Positions 26,665-37,019 of a stretch of DNA of 60,023 nucleotides are shown here, one piece after another; within the stretch, counting starts at the first letter, position 1, and every line of letters starts with the position of its first letter. Source of the DNA: an uncultured Candidatus Poseidoniales archaeon (GTDB taxonomy: Archaea; Thermoplasmatota; Poseidoniia; Poseidoniales; Thalassarchaeaceae). Below the pieces are notes generated by a model. The model did not search any database and was not told where the DNA came from. It was given only the letters and a program-made list of their open reading frames with translations. Position numbers and translations under genes: made by a program. The DNA is taken from contig CABXDN010000007.1 of NCBI GenBank assembly GCA_902511005.1, positions 1-60,023 of the forward strand, read 5' to 3'.

Positions 26665-28075
26665 CTAGTCGTTCTAGACCCATCCCCCAAGCACATACTG
26701 GCCATTCGCTACCTAGTGGCTCTGTAACTTCTGGACGAAATATCCCAGCCCCACCTAGTTCCAACCATTTTCCGCGCCAGTATACTTCTACCTCTACGCT
26801 CGGCTCAGTATATGGGAAATATGCTGGTCTAACTCGAACATCAGGATATCCCATTTTTGAATAGAATGTCTTTAATGTAGAGATTAACATAGGTAGACTA
26901 GCATTTGGTTCGTGTATTATTCCTTCAATTTGATGAAATTCTGGCAAATGTGTTCTGTCAATAGTCTCTTGCCTGAAAACTCGACCTATGCCGAAGACAC
27001 GACAAGGACTTTCTGGATTTTCTGCTATGTGTTTTACTGTATTAACTGTAGTATGAGTTCTCAGAAGACCTCTTTTAGATTCCTCTTTATCAAATTTAGA
27101 CCCCCATCCAAGGCTTCCAGTGTCGTGTCCACTCTCGTGAACTGATTCCCAGAGATCTAACATGTCCTCTGGAATGTCTATTTTTTTTGGTTCATCGAGA
27201 TAAAAAGTATCTTGCATTGTTCTCGCAGGGTGTGATTGAGGAATAAATAAAGCATCCATATTCCATCCGGCTGATTGCACATAATCTCCTTCAATTTCTG
27301 AAAAACCCATTTCAAGGAAAACAGACCTTATTCTTTCTATTAGTGATTGCATAGGGTGTGGCCTTCCTCCCATCGGTATTGGAGCATCTGCATTTATGTC
27401 GAATTCCTTATACTGTGCATTTTCCCATCCATCTCTTTGTAAGAATTCGGGGGTAATTTCTCCTATTAATTCAATTTGTTCTAATTCAGAATCTTGTATC
27501 GCCATGCCTTTTTTTGTCAAATTCCATTCTCTAGTAGTGTTTTCTTCAATATTTATCAGACCTTTTCTATTCTTAAAATGTTCAACCATTTCATCATCTA
27601 GTTCTTCCGCATTAACCTTATTCTTAGATAACTTATTGATGAATTCAGTCCTTTTTTTAATTTGACGGGACACCTCATCTTCACTCTCTGAGATAAATAT
27701 ACCAGAGTTAATAGAAACACCCATTGATTTCAACAACCCTACTCCTGGTCCTGCTTCGTGCCTTTCAAAACCAGCACTAAACAATCCCTTCATAGTTCGA
27801 TTTGATTCTGATTGTTGGATGATCCAGTTCCATAATCTAAACTCTAGTAAACCATTATTAACAGCATTATTACCTTCATTTCCTAATGTCACAATTTTTT
27901 CCTTTATCTCTGTAATTTGAACTAGATTTTCTTCCATTAGGATTTTACCTGAGCCAGCTACATGAACTTGATCAGTCCATTCAGTAACTTCTAGTAATTC
28001 TTCTAACGACCAAATATGATTTGCCTTAGTAAGCATGGCTCTGAGCATCTTTTTCTCATTGTTTCCGAGCGTCAT
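26582..28075 (-). CDS. pheS: Phenylalanyl-tRNA synthetase alpha subunit
   Basis: Charges tRNA-Phe as part of the alpha2-beta2 enzyme in the cytoplasm. The N-terminal third has the archaeal winged-helix region. The class II core shows AGWNMDALFIPQSHPARTMQ, motif 2 CRVFGIGRVFRQETIDRTHLPEFHQIEG with the FRxE-type signature, the Phe-site region YFPYTEPSVEVEVYWRG and motif 3 WGMGLERLAMLVLELDDIRELY. Its length of 497 matches archaeal PheS. pheT is not next to it, so the two subunits are encoded apart or outside the window. Its 3' end overlaps the YHYH gene. Confidence 0.97.
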   Translation of the reverse strand: MTLGNNEKKMLRAMLTKANHIWSLEELLEVTEWTDQVHVAGSGKILMEENLVQITEIKEKIVTLGNEGNNAVNNGLLEFRLWNWIIQQSESNRTMKGLFSAGFERHEAGPGVGLLKSMGVSINSGIFISESEDEVSRQIKKRTEFINKLSKNKVNAEELDDEMVEHFKNRKGLINIEENTTREWNLTKKGMAIQDSELEQIELIGEITPEFLQRDGWENAQYKEFDINADAPIPMGGRPHPMQSLIERIRSVFLEMGFSEIEGDYVQSAGWNMDALFIPQSHPARTMQDTFYLDEPKKIDIPEDMLDLWESVHESGHDTGSLGWGSKFDKEESKRGLLRTHTTVNTVKHIAENPESPCRVFGIGRVFRQETIDRTHLPEFHQIEGIIHEPNASLPMLISTLKTFYSKMGYPDVRVRPAYFPYTEPSVEVEVYWRGKWLELGGAGIFRPEVTEPLGSEWPVCAWGMGLERLAMLVLELDDIRELYQPDLERLSRMPIL

Positions 28076-28135
28076 GCCTTCCCCTCATCTCATCCTGTGA
28101 GCATTCACTCTTGACGCTTACTTATGGAAGTTAAT

Positions 28136-28555
28136 TCATTCTTCTTCTTCATGCCAGAGAGTGACTAAGCATTTTGGGCAATCAAATGTATTTGGTTTAT
28201 TTCCATCTAACCAATACAAGTTAGCACATTTACCACATAATATTGAGGTCTTAATAGGCTCAACGAGAGTTGTATCTACTCTATACATGATACGTCCTGA
28301 GTCCGGCATTTTAGAACGATCAGGTTCCCATGCTGCAATTTTTTCAGGATCTACATTATCTTCATCTTTGTATAGTAACCCTACAAATAATAATATCAGT
28401 CCTAATACTGCTATTGGCGCCGCTAATGATAATATTAAGCCAGAGCCTCCTGATGTAAATAGCAGTCCGCTACCTAGTAATATGCACAGCCATCCTGAAA
28501 TTACAATATTTATTTTCACATACCTCCTTTGATGATTGCTGTGGCCCTCTTCCAT
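28136..28555 (-). CDS. Two-helix membrane protein with C-terminal zinc ribbon
   Basis: Two adjacent hydrophobic segments (INIVISGWLCILLGSGLLF and LILSLAAPIAVLGLILLFVGLLY) are followed by a soluble tail with CGKC and CPKC pairs about 20 residues apart, the layout of a zinc ribbon. The protein ends in HEEEE. I do not recognise a function; small membrane zinc-ribbon proteins recur in this lineage (compare 44335-45468). The ATG at 28555 (MEEGHSNHQ) is taken as the start; a TTG at 28624 would add 23 residues and come closer to tRNA-Thr. Confidence 0.7.
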   Translation of the reverse strand: MEEGHSNHQRRYVKINIVISGWLCILLGSGLLFTSGGSGLILSLAAPIAVLGLILLFVGLLYKDEDNVDPEKIAAWEPDRSKMPDSGRIMYRVDTTLVEPIKTSILCGKCANLYWLDGNKPNTFDCPKCLVTLWHEEEE

Positions 28556-28650
28556 GACTATCCGAATACGGTTTAGTGCATCAATACACCGGATAATCTC
28601 ATGTCTCAGAGGTGTAGGGTTCAAATGTCAAACGTCGTCGCCGGAAACAA

Positions 28651-28727
<77 letters not shown>

Positions 28728-28803
28728 AAAAAGTATTTTTACAAATAGAGTCTGTAGAATCTCTTCCGTCAATGTGAAGTGTGCGATGCCTTTCGAACTA
28801 ATC

Positions 28804-29679
28804 ATGTCAGCGATAACTCTTGATGGTAGAGAACTTGGTCGTACGATAGAAAAAGATTTGATGTCTAGAATTGATGATTTGAAAGCAAAAGGGGTCTCTC
28901 CCCATCTTGCTGTAGTAATAGTAGGGGACGACCCTGCTAGTCACGTATACGTAAGGAACAAAGAGATAGCCTGCAATCGTTGTGGAATAATAAGTACTCG
29001 AATAGATCTTGACAGTACGGTTTCAGAGCAGGATATTTTGAAAGTAGTAGAAAGACTAAATTCAGATGAATCAGTACATGGTATATTGGTTCAAAGTCCT
29101 CTTCCCCCTTCAATAGATGAATCATTAATAATCGATACAATATCTCCTCTAAAAGACGTAGATGGTTTTCACAAGATGAATCTAGGGAATTTAGTTCAGG
29201 GAGACAGATCAGGGCTTCTTCCTTGTACTCCTGCTGGAATAATGAAGATGTTAGAATTATCTGATTATGAGACTTCAGGGAAAAATGCTCTAGTCATAGG
29301 CAGATCACGTATTGTAGGTATGCCGATATCGATACTTTTAGCGCAGAAAGGGATTGATTCAACAGTTACGGTAGCGCACTCACGTACAAAGAATTTAGCA
29401 GATATTTGTCTCCAAGCGGATTTAATTATAGCAGCGATAGGGCGCGCCGAGTTTGTCAAATCGGAATGGGTAAAGCCAGGTGCAATGGTTATCGATGTTG
29501 GAATTAATCGAGTTCCTGATCCTACTAGAAAGAGCGGCTTCCGCCTAACTGGAGATGTTGATCCAGAGGCTGCAAAGAATGCAGGTTGGATTAGTCCAGT
29601 TCCAGGTGGTGTAGGGCCTATGACTATAGCTATGTTAATGTCAAATACTGTTCTTGCTACTGAATTTTTGTCTAGATAG
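28804..29679 (+). CDS. folD: Bifunctional methylene-THF dehydrogenase / methenyl-THF cyclohydrolase
   Basis: Interconverts 5,10-methylene- and 10-formyl-tetrahydrofolate in one-carbon metabolism. Family motifs are clear: HVYVRNKEIACNRCGI with the conserved Tyr and Lys, GILVQSPLPPS, DGFH, LLPCTPAGIMKMLE, the NADP loop VIGRSRIVGMPISILL and PVPGGVGPMTIAMLMSNT. The length (291 from this ATG) fits. The ATG at 28804 (MSAITLDGREL) aligns with known FolD N termini; in-frame GTG 28774 and ATG 28786 lie upstream. It is followed by purC after 46 bases, which is sensible because purine synthesis uses formyl-folate. Confidence 0.95.
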   Translation: MSAITLDGRELGRTIEKDLMSRIDDLKAKGVSPHLAVVIVGDDPASHVYVRNKEIACNRCGIISTRIDLDSTVSEQDILKVVERLNSDESVHGILVQSPLPPSIDESLIIDTISPLKDVDGFHKMNLGNLVQGDRSGLLPCTPAGIMKMLELSDYETSGKNALVIGRSRIVGMPISILLAQKGIDSTVTVAHSRTKNLADICLQADLIIAAIGRAEFVKSEWVKPGAMVIDVGINRVPDPTRKSGFRLTGDVDPEAAKNAGWISPVPGGVGPMTIAMLMSNTVLATEFLSR

Positions 29680-29725
29680 ATGATAATATTTCTCAGATTA
29701 ATCTTCAGTAATATTCATTTGATTA

Positions 29726-30655
29726 ATGCGTCGTAATGATAACATGGGCGAGATGATATACCATGGTAAGGTAAAGCAAGTTTGGAGTACTGATGATCCT
29801 GATATCATTGAATTTAGGTATACGAATCAAATCAGTGTTTTCGATCAAATCATACCTAGCTTAATCCCTCGTAAAGGAGAATCATTGAATAGAACCTCTT
29901 GTTATTGGTTTAATCTTGTAGAAAAAGCAGGAATATGTGAGACTCATATAATTGAAATGAATGCTCCAGACAGAGTAAGGGCACGGAGATTTGATGTTGT
30001 AAGGGAGCCGGGCGCAATAACCAAAGATAGGGAAAATGTGTTTGTCCCTTTAGAAGTTATTTGTAGACATTATCTTGCAGGTTCTGGTTGGAGAAGATAT
30101 CAACGAGGAGATGCCCCTGCAGAAGAGTTCGGTTTTGAACCCGGGACTATTCTTGAGGAGGGAGTTAGGTTACCTACTCCATATCTCGAAGTTTCCACGA
30201 AATTTGAAAAATTTGATAGATTATTAGATCGAAAAGAAGCCTTAGAAATTTCTAATCTTACAGAAGATGAGTTTGATTCAATAATGGATATTGTAGTTAA
30301 AATTGATCAGATAATTGAATCTGAGGCAGGCAAAAGAGGTCTAATACACGTTGATGGTAAGAAAGAATTTGCACTTGGAAAAGATAGAGTACCAGTATTG
30401 GTAGATTCATTCGGGACCCTAGATGAAGATCGTTGGTGGGATGCAAAGAAATATTCTGAAGGAGAAATCGTCCAACTTTCGAAAGAATTTGTGCGCGGTC
30501 ATTATCTCGGTACCGGGCACCATGAAGAATTATATGAAGCCAGACAGAGTGGTGCTGAAGAACCGCCAATTCCTGCTCTTCCTCAGGAAATTATCGATCA
30601 AACATCCGATCTTTATGCAACCATGTTTACTCGTCTCACTGGACAAGAATTTTGA
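29726..30655 (+). CDS. purC: Phosphoribosylaminoimidazole-succinocarboxamide synthase
   Basis: Joins CAIR and aspartate with ATP to give SAICAR in purine synthesis. The ATP-site start is MIYHGKVKQVWSTDD. Further motifs are SVFDQIIPSLIPRKGESLN, the substrate segment VPLEVICRHYLAGSGWRRY, and DSFGTLDEDRWWDAKKY with SKEFVRGHY near the end. The length (309) fits the family's long form. ATG codons at 29726, 29744 and 29753 are all possible starts; the second leaves the fewest extra residues without cutting the first strand. It lies directly after folD. Confidence 0.95.
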   Translation: MRRNDNMGEMIYHGKVKQVWSTDDPDIIEFRYTNQISVFDQIIPSLIPRKGESLNRTSCYWFNLVEKAGICETHIIEMNAPDRVRARRFDVVREPGAITKDRENVFVPLEVICRHYLAGSGWRRYQRGDAPAEEFGFEPGTILEEGVRLPTPYLEVSTKFEKFDRLLDRKEALEISNLTEDEFDSIMDIVVKIDQIIESEAGKRGLIHVDGKKEFALGKDRVPVLVDSFGTLDEDRWWDAKKYSEGEIVQLSKEFVRGHYLGTGHHEELYEARQSGAEEPPIPALPQEIIDQTSDLYATMFTRLTGQEF

Positions 30656-30657
30656 TT

Positions 30658-31284
30658 TCACTGATGTTTTCGCATCATGATTCCGCATTTTCTTCTCTGT
30701 GCGGCTTTCAAAAAAGTAAGTAAATGCCTCAAAGAGTCTCTAACTCCTCCGTCAATAGTTTCATTTGACTTGATTTCCCACTTTCCACTTTGCATTGAAT
30801 TTAGTAATATTATGACTTCTTCATTGTTCAGCCATCCTAATAATTCCATCCCAGCGAATCCTTTATCAAAACCTTCTTCTCCTAAATTTTCAGCAGATAA
30901 ACCATTAGTCAATTTTATTAATAATTCATGGAAATACATTTCTCCTTCCTTTTCTCTCGTGAATTCTAAAATATACTCTATAGCATTTCCACTATCGCTC
31001 GGGAACCTCCCTATTCTATTTCTTGCAATACCGTTATCGAGTGGAATAGGAGTTCCTTCTCCATTATTCCAGTCTAAAGAACTTAAGAAAAGTGAAGTTG
31101 CATGATCATAAGGTGATAATTCTCCCTCTTTCAAAGAGTTAATTTCCTTAGAATTAGGATTGATCTTCTTCAATTCTTCATGATCGCCTCCAATTGACAA
31201 AAGTATTGGTTCAATAAGTAATATCGGATCATTTTTTATTGGCTCAAACGTATAAAATGCCGAAGGTGGTATATAGTTCCCCAT
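30658..31284 (-). CDS. Uncharacterised 208-residue protein
   Basis: I do not recognise this protein. It is mixed alpha/beta with no signal peptide or membrane helix. Noticeable parts are SPYDHATSLFLSSLDW, a central acidic helix region (EYILEFTREKEGEMYFHELLIKL) and a basic C terminus (LLTFLKAAQRRKCGIMMRKHQ) that could touch nucleic acid. It converges on purC with only two bases between stop codons, and lies 23 bases downstream of the large surface protein gene, so it may be cotranscribed with it. Confidence 0.55.
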   Translation of the reverse strand: MGNYIPPSAFYTFEPIKNDPILLIEPILLSIGGDHEELKKINPNSKEINSLKEGELSPYDHATSLFLSSLDWNNGEGTPIPLDNGIARNRIGRFPSDSGNAIEYILEFTREKEGEMYFHELLIKLTNGLSAENLGEEGFDKGFAGMELLGWLNNEEVIILLNSMQSGKWEIKSNETIDGGVRDSLRHLLTFLKAAQRRKCGIMMRKHQ

Positions 31285-31307
31285 GAATAAAACTCCTATT
31301 TGTCGTA

Positions 31308-34300
31308 CTATAATTTACCTAGACGCCTCAGTCTAAGTTCGAATTCATCTAATTCTTCTTCAATGACTTCTTCAATGACTTCTTCAACTTCATTTTGTAA
31401 ATTTAATTCATCATCATCTATCTTTAATGAGATATTATTTACTATTTCATTTTCTTCTTCTACCTCATTTGTAACTATAGGACTCTTATTCTTCTTCGAA
31501 AGATGCTGCATAATTGCCTTCTCAGTAATTTGCATCATTTCTTTTCTTTCTCTGTGATTTTTGACTAACCATGCCATTGCACTTGCTAACCCTATAACTA
31601 GTAATGCTGCTGCTAAACCAGTTTCAAAGTCCTGAATGCCTTCATCTAAATCAGTTCCACCAGTTAGGATGATTCTCTGTTCGTTATCGTTTAAGTTGGA
31701 TTCAACATTCCAAGGGAATGCGCAATAGAATTGTATTACTAATTCATTTCCATCAGATATCGGTGGGCGATCTATCTTCGGTAAAAGATAAACTCCTGAT
31801 GGGTCGATAATATGTTCTTCACTGTAACCATCTGATTCAACTTTTAGTAAACAATCAGCATTATTCAGAAGATTCTGATTTTCCCTTATAGTCGTAATTT
31901 GAATTTGTTGATTCTTACCAGTGCCTATCAGTTCAATACCTGTCAAACCAATATTCCAATCGCTTCTAATTATTTCATAATCTGTAGAAACACTTGCGAA
32001 TTCAATACCTCTCGAATCCATTGCTCTCAAAATAAGAGTTCTTATCCCTGGTTCAGGAGCCCAATTAATTGCCGAAAGGTTCGCATTATCTAGGGATATA
32101 TTGTCACCCAATGTGCCAGACAATGAATCAATTAATTTTCCCTTATCATCTATCAATAATAATGTATAGTCAAAATCTCCTGTCCCATTTGATATTGAAC
32201 ATGAAGCCAGAATCTCACTTGGATCATTGTTTAGGGTACAAAATCCCTCTCTTATCGAGGGCATAGATATATATGACGTGTAAACTAATCCTTCTTCAGA
32301 ATTGATAGTAATTTCCCCGTCTGAAATTGATTGGAATGCTGGTAATAACCAACCTTCTCTTGAGTCCCATTCTAATAATCCTTGACTTCCATCTAAAATT
32401 AAAGTTTGTGAATTTGTTCCATGTACTTTCAAAAGAACATTATCTCCGCTAACCGCATTAATTATTGGCGAACTCGCCCATGAATAATCCTGTTTAGTGG
32501 TGTCAAGCAATATTTCATCTACATTTCCTAACTCATCAATAGCTTCTATTTTAATCGTATAAGTATCACCATTCCAATTTATATCAGGTATTACTTGTAT
32601 TGGTACCCCTCTGATTTCTCCTACTGCTAATACAATAGTAGTGTCTCCTATAACGCTCCATCCTGTAGGTACGCTTCTGATATTTAGCGAAATAGTAGTG
32701 GGTGCATTACCTTCATTCAATATTGTTGCATGCGGAAACCCTCCTTCTGAAGAAATAACCCAAGGGCTTTCTCCATCTAAGTCAAATTGATGAATTACAG
32801 ATACTCTCAACGGCACTATAGTTTCAGATAATGATACTCCCTCTCTCAACCTTATGTGTAACTCAACAGTTTTACCGTGCTGAGCATTCTGCGGAGGGGT
32901 TATGTTCAGTGTCATTATTGCACTCTCACCCGGTTCAAGAATAGGTAATTCTTCAGGTGTTTCGACAATCCAATTATTAGATCCATTCACGTAAACAGTA
33001 GCGAAAGCTTTCGATGGAGCATTTCCTAATTGGACAATCTCTAAATCTATTGATGAACCTTCAGGGTCTATTTCTAAATCAACTTGACTTGATATGGCAT
33101 TCCATTTCTCTACATGTGGTACTTCTACATAGAAAATGATGGTTTCTATAATCTCGCCTCTAGAGTTAATATCTACAATAATCTGCATTATTGAGCCATT
33201 CCAAGAATCTTCAGGCACAAACCAATTAACTGATAAATTCGCAGTGCTATTCACATTAATATTCTCTAATGATGTTCCTGATGCATTCCAACCTGTCGAT
33301 ATGTCTGAGCCAGAATAAATTACATTAATTGTAGTTTCAAGAGAGATGTCATCTTCCAAGTTCCCTATATTCTTTGCTTCCATCATTATCTGATTTATTT
33401 CACCCGGTTGAGATATTATGGTTTGATTTCTTAGATCATCTCCTAAATAATACGCCTCTATTTCCCATCTGTGATCTTGCTTAGCTGAGAGGACTAGTAT
33501 CTCAGAGTCTTCTATGCCCTCATTTCCTTCTGAAGTCATTTTTATTTTAATTTGAACTGGTGTTGCTGCGGGGGTATTTCCTGGTAATTCTACAATCACA
33601 GGTATAGTTTGTAAACTTCCTGCACCAAGAGTTACCCTATCGCTAACAAATGAAATGGTCACATCCAAATCTTCTGTAATAATTGAGTCGGTTAATACTT
33701 CTGCTTCTAACCTGAAAGTATCTTCTCCATTCCCTGGATTTTCTAGTTTAATCATCACTAAAACATCTTCCTCAACTTCTACTTCATGAGGTTGTTCAGA
33801 TGGAGATGTCACTGTCAAGTCTGCTCTGTAAATTTGTAATACCTCTAATGAAAATTGTATTTTATGATCTGTTGATTGAGTGCTAGAGTCAGAGAATGAA
33901 TGGAATGCAGGAGCGGCATCGTGAGGTAGATGAAGGCTTATTGTCCCATATACTCTTGATGGGCCTGATCTACTTAGTATTAAATCTCCATCAATGATTT
34001 CTAAGTCCCCTGATGTACTCCAAATCCACCCTGGTATAATCAATCCCGCATCTGACATTGACCATTCTAATTGGCTCTCTCCAACTGGCATATCAGCAGA
34101 AATATCCCACGACAATTGATTATCGGGGACGGTTCTCTGGTGGACGTCTGTCACGGTTCCAGTCGCCATAAATGTTAATTCAATTGTTTGACAAACATCT
34201 CCTGTAACACATATTTCTAGAGGTGTATTGACTGAATCTCCAAGGTTGGCACTATTTGGTACTTGTAATCTAGCAGTTAAAAATATCATTTCATCTGGTT

Positions 34301-36965
34301 CCAGTGTTAACGCAGAAACTTGATTATTATCTAAATCAAATAGTTTCAGATCATTACCCCAGGCAGTTGTATCCCAAGACGTAATGATTTGATTTTCTCC
34401 AGCATTCCCCAAATTATGAATTAAAATCCATGCTTCAGCATATTCTCCAGTTAATCCATAACCCATGCTATTAGCAGTACCATCCGGACCTCTAATTGAC
34501 AATCCTCTTGTACGATTTGCCTCTACAGGCAATAGGGCATATACACTTACATTATTATCTTCATCTAAAGTTAATGTTAGAGTCAAGTATCCAGAATCAG
34601 AACCTAGTGCATCTTCAGGGGCATTCACTCTTAGGTATGGGTTCCAAATTTCATCCACTCCAATTTCTATTGAATTAAGTCCCGATGGCGATTCATCTTC
34701 CCAAGTCCATCCCTCTGGTAAATTTGTAGAGTCTACCGATAGGCTCCAAATACCCGCCAATCTTCCTGTGGATCGTATATTAGGTGAAATCGTTGAACTT
34801 TCTCCGGGGGTGATTCTTGTTGGCTCAGTTGGAATCTCAAAACTCGCATTATATGGGTTAACTACATTCAATGTAGTGATTTGAAAATCGTTATCATATC
34901 TAGATTGCGAGATATTTCCATATGGATCTAAGACTAATTCAAATTCATGCTCTCCTAATCCCCCTGACCACTCGGTAGTGAATGTAGAAAGAGAGCCGGT
35001 ACCAGTTGGATCTACTGGTTGCATATTGCCAAATCGTTCTCTAGCAATCACTTCTCCATCAGCGTATAATATTGCATCAGCATTCTCATTGGTTTCTGCA
35101 GTTCCTGCATTTTCAAAAGAAACTGTGATGGTTACTGTTTCTCCCGGGTCGGGAGCAACCGGGCTAAATTCAATACTTCTACCATCTTGCTGAGGTCTTA
35201 TGTCTGCAATTTCCAAGGAAATAACAGTATCTCCTAATATCAAATCTAATGTGGCATCTCCGTCAATATCTGCTAATGCCGGCGATGACCATAACCTGTG
35301 TCCAATTGAAATGGCTCCATTCCATTCTTCATTTATTCCTGCCATGGTTCCTACTTCGCCATCGTAAGCTCTCAATTCTCTTCCGTATGGAACCAATAAC
35401 TCTGGTTCATCAGATCCATCTATATTCATCCAAATTGGTGATGAAACTGCTATTCCATCGTTAGGTGCTCCTTGTGGTTCCAATATTTCTTTGCTCCATG
35501 CTTCTTGTGGATTACTGGTATCCGTGTCGTCATGACAACCTGCAAATCCATCTCTGTTAGTATCCCAAGCATTTGTAGTCCAAGTTATCCAACATACTCT
35601 ATCATGATCGCCGTCCCCATCGGTATCTATGCTAATAGGCGCTGAATCAGAAAATCCATTTGATGCTTCGAAATCCCATATTTCGGTCCCATCAAAGATT
35701 TCCAGACCATAATATTCTGCACCATATGCTGCACTGTTACCATCGAAATCTGAAGGTATGGTAATTATCATTTCCATCGCATCATCCGAGTCTAAATTTG
35801 ATATGACAGGGCCGGGTAATCTTATGTGAGGCACATCTGAATCGAAACCTTGAGTATTCCCAAGTGATTTCCCATCCCAGTTAGCATCGCCATCATTTGC
35901 ATCCAACTTCCAAACCCACATCGCACTTGATGAACTCTGAACAGAAGTCAATAAAATAAATGCAGTATTTTCATCAGTTTGGACAAAGGCAGGGTCTGAG
36001 GGGTGAGTGCCTTTATCCAATGTTTTTTGCCAAATGGAAGTTGCTGCTGTTCCCGTGAGGTCCAAGGCTAAGACTACGGGATCATCTGAATCTTTATCAA
36101 TAAGTGATAAAACTAACTCAGCAGTTCCATCTAAATCTAAATCTGCAAGTAATGGTTGTGCAGTTGGTTTGTGATTTCCATATGCACTACTTACGTAAGG
36201 GCCATCTGTACTTCCAATCATGAGTGAAGAATCTGAATATGTCCATAATAACTCTGCACTATGGCTTCCTCCTGGTGACCATCCAGTAACTGAACATACT
36301 AATTCAGGCGAATAGCTCTTTACGTAAAATGTACTACTCATATCGAATGCTACAATTATTTCTTGAATACCATCATCATTCAAATCAACAATAACAGGAG
36401 CGGCTTTGATTTCATCTGTTTCCCCTAGATCTACTTGCCATGCTAAATCGGCATCCTCTCCTTCAATAATTTTCAATATACTGTGGAGATTACCTCCAAC
36501 GTCTTCCGTTTGTATAATTATGGTAAATAATGAATCCCCTCCACACCTTTCTACAGATCCCTCACTTGTAATAATTGAATTTCTTAAATCAGCGATAGGT
36601 GTGGCAAATGAGTCTGTAGAGTATACGTAGTTATCATATTGCCAATTAATAACGGGGTCAATTATCGTATTATATTCTAATGCATCATCAGGATCTCCAG
36701 TCCCTGCCCCTCCATCAGGGCTGTGCGCGGGAGGGAGTGATTCTCTACCGGGAGTTTTTCCAGATTGAGGCCAAGGTTGCCCACCATCTAACCAAATAGA
36801 TTCAGATTCAGAAGTATGTGATATTAGTATTTCTTCTCTAAAATCTAATTTTTGATTATCGATATCTGATAAATAACCAGAGTGGGGCATTAGTACTAAT
36901 AGGAACGTCATTGACATGCAAATAGCAAATTTGCTAGGGTCAATTGACATAGTAGGACCTGTCAT
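31308..36965 (-). CDS. Very large secreted protein with FG-GAP repeats and Ig-like/CARDB domains, membrane-anchored
   Basis: 1885 residues. A signal segment (KFAICMSMTFLLVLMPHSG) is followed by FG-GAP/VCBS-type calcium motifs: DLNDDGIQEIIVAFD, DLDLDGTAELVLSLID, LDSDDAMEMIITIP, DTDGDGDHDRVCW and DIDGDATLDLILGD, which build a beta-propeller in about residues 170-580. From about 600 on come many beta-sandwich repeats, the first CARDB-like (VTITVSFENAGTAETNENAD). Near the C terminus are one membrane helix (AALLVIGLASAMAWLV), basic residues and an acidic cytoplasmic tail. It is likely a cell-surface adhesion or binding protein. ATG codons at 36965 and 36950 are possible starts. The gene is divergent from the rpo7 operon. 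Confidence 0.85.
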   Translation of the reverse strand: MTGPTMSIDPSKFAICMSMTFLLVLMPHSGYLSDIDNQKLDFREEILISHTSESESIWLDGGQPWPQSGKTPGRESLPPAHSPDGGAGTGDPDDALEYNTIIDPVINWQYDNYVYSTDSFATPIADLRNSIITSEGSVERCGGDSLFTIIIQTEDVGGNLHSILKIIEGEDADLAWQVDLGETDEIKAAPVIVDLNDDGIQEIIVAFDMSSTFYVKSYSPELVCSVTGWSPGGSHSAELLWTYSDSSLMIGSTDGPYVSSAYGNHKPTAQPLLADLDLDGTAELVLSLIDKDSDDPVVLALDLTGTAATSIWQKTLDKGTHPSDPAFVQTDENTAFILLTSVQSSSSAMWVWKLDANDGDANWDGKSLGNTQGFDSDVPHIRLPGPVISNLDSDDAMEMIITIPSDFDGNSAAYGAEYYGLEIFDGTEIWDFEASNGFSDSAPISIDTDGDGDHDRVCWITWTTNAWDTNRDGFAGCHDDTDTSNPQEAWSKEILEPQGAPNDGIAVSSPIWMNIDGSDEPELLVPYGRELRAYDGEVGTMAGINEEWNGAISIGHRLWSSPALADIDGDATLDLILGDTVISLEIADIRPQQDGRSIEFSPVAPDPGETVTITVSFENAGTAETNENADAILYADGEVIARERFGNMQPVDPTGTGSLSTFTTEWSGGLGEHEFELVLDPYGNISQSRYDNDFQITTLNVVNPYNASFEIPTEPTRITPGESSTISPNIRSTGRLAGIWSLSVDSTNLPEGWTWEDESPSGLNSIEIGVDEIWNPYLRVNAPEDALGSDSGYLTLTLTLDEDNNVSVYALLPVEANRTRGLSIRGPDGTANSMGYGLTGEYAEAWILIHNLGNAGENQIITSWDTTAWGNDLKLFDLDNNQVSALTLEPDEMIFLTARLQVPNSANLGDSVNTPLEICVTGDVCQTIELTFMATGTVTDVHQRTVPDNQLSWDISADMPVGESQLEWSMSDAGLIIPGWIWSTSGDLEIIDGDLILSRSGPSRVYGTISLHLPHDAAPAFHSFSDSSTQSTDHKIQFSLEVLQIYRADLTVTSPSEQPHEVEVEEDVLVMIKLENPGNGEDTFRLEAEVLTDSIITEDLDVTISFVSDRVTLGAGSLQTIPVIVELPGNTPAATPVQIKIKMTSEGNEGIEDSEILVLSAKQDHRWEIEAYYLGDDLRNQTIISQPGEINQIMMEAKNIGNLEDDISLETTINVIYSGSDISTGWNASGTSLENINVNSTANLSVNWFVPEDSWNGSIMQIIVDINSRGEIIETIIFYVEVPHVEKWNAISSQVDLEIDPEGSSIDLEIVQLGNAPSKAFATVYVNGSNNWIVETPEELPILEPGESAIMTLNITPPQNAQHGKTVELHIRLREGVSLSETIVPLRVSVIHQFDLDGESPWVISSEGGFPHATILNEGNAPTTISLNIRSVPTGWSVIGDTTIVLAVGEIRGVPIQVIPDINWNGDTYTIKIEAIDELGNVDEILLDTTKQDYSWASSPIINAVSGDNVLLKVHGTNSQTLILDGSQGLLEWDSREGWLLPAFQSISDGEITINSEEGLVYTSYISMPSIREGFCTLNNDPSEILASCSISNGTGDFDYTLLLIDDKGKLIDSLSGTLGDNISLDNANLSAINWAPEPGIRTLILRAMDSRGIEFASVSTDYEIIRSDWNIGLTGIELIGTGKNQQIQITTIRENQNLLNNADCLLKVESDGYSEEHIIDPSGVYLLPKIDRPPISDGNELVIQFYCAFPWNVESNLNDNEQRIILTGGTDLDEGIQDFETGLAAALLVIGLASAMAWLVKNHRERKEMMQITEKAIMQHLSKKNKSPIVTNEVEEENEIVNNISLKIDDDELNLQNEVEEVIEEVIEEELDEFELRLRRLGKL

Positions 36966-36969
36966 CAGG

Positions 36970-36999
36970 GTTCAAATGGGATTCCATACCCACTTGAAC
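36970..36999. other. Strong hairpin at the start of the large surface-protein gene
   Basis: GTTCAA-A-TGGG (36970-36980) pairs with CCCA-C-TTGAAC (36989-36999), ten pairs with one A/C mismatch and an 8-base loop. It lies 4 bases upstream of the minus-strand start at 36965, so it is either an operator-like dyad or a 5' mRNA hairpin. Confidence 0.55.
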
Positions 37000-37019
37000 A
37001 TTCGCACTAGACTATCATC

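Noticed and set aside
34138-34147. Further tRNA-Ala repeat (TGGTGGACG)
   Set aside because: Only nine bases match, and it lies inside the coding sequence of the large surface protein, so it is a chance match.
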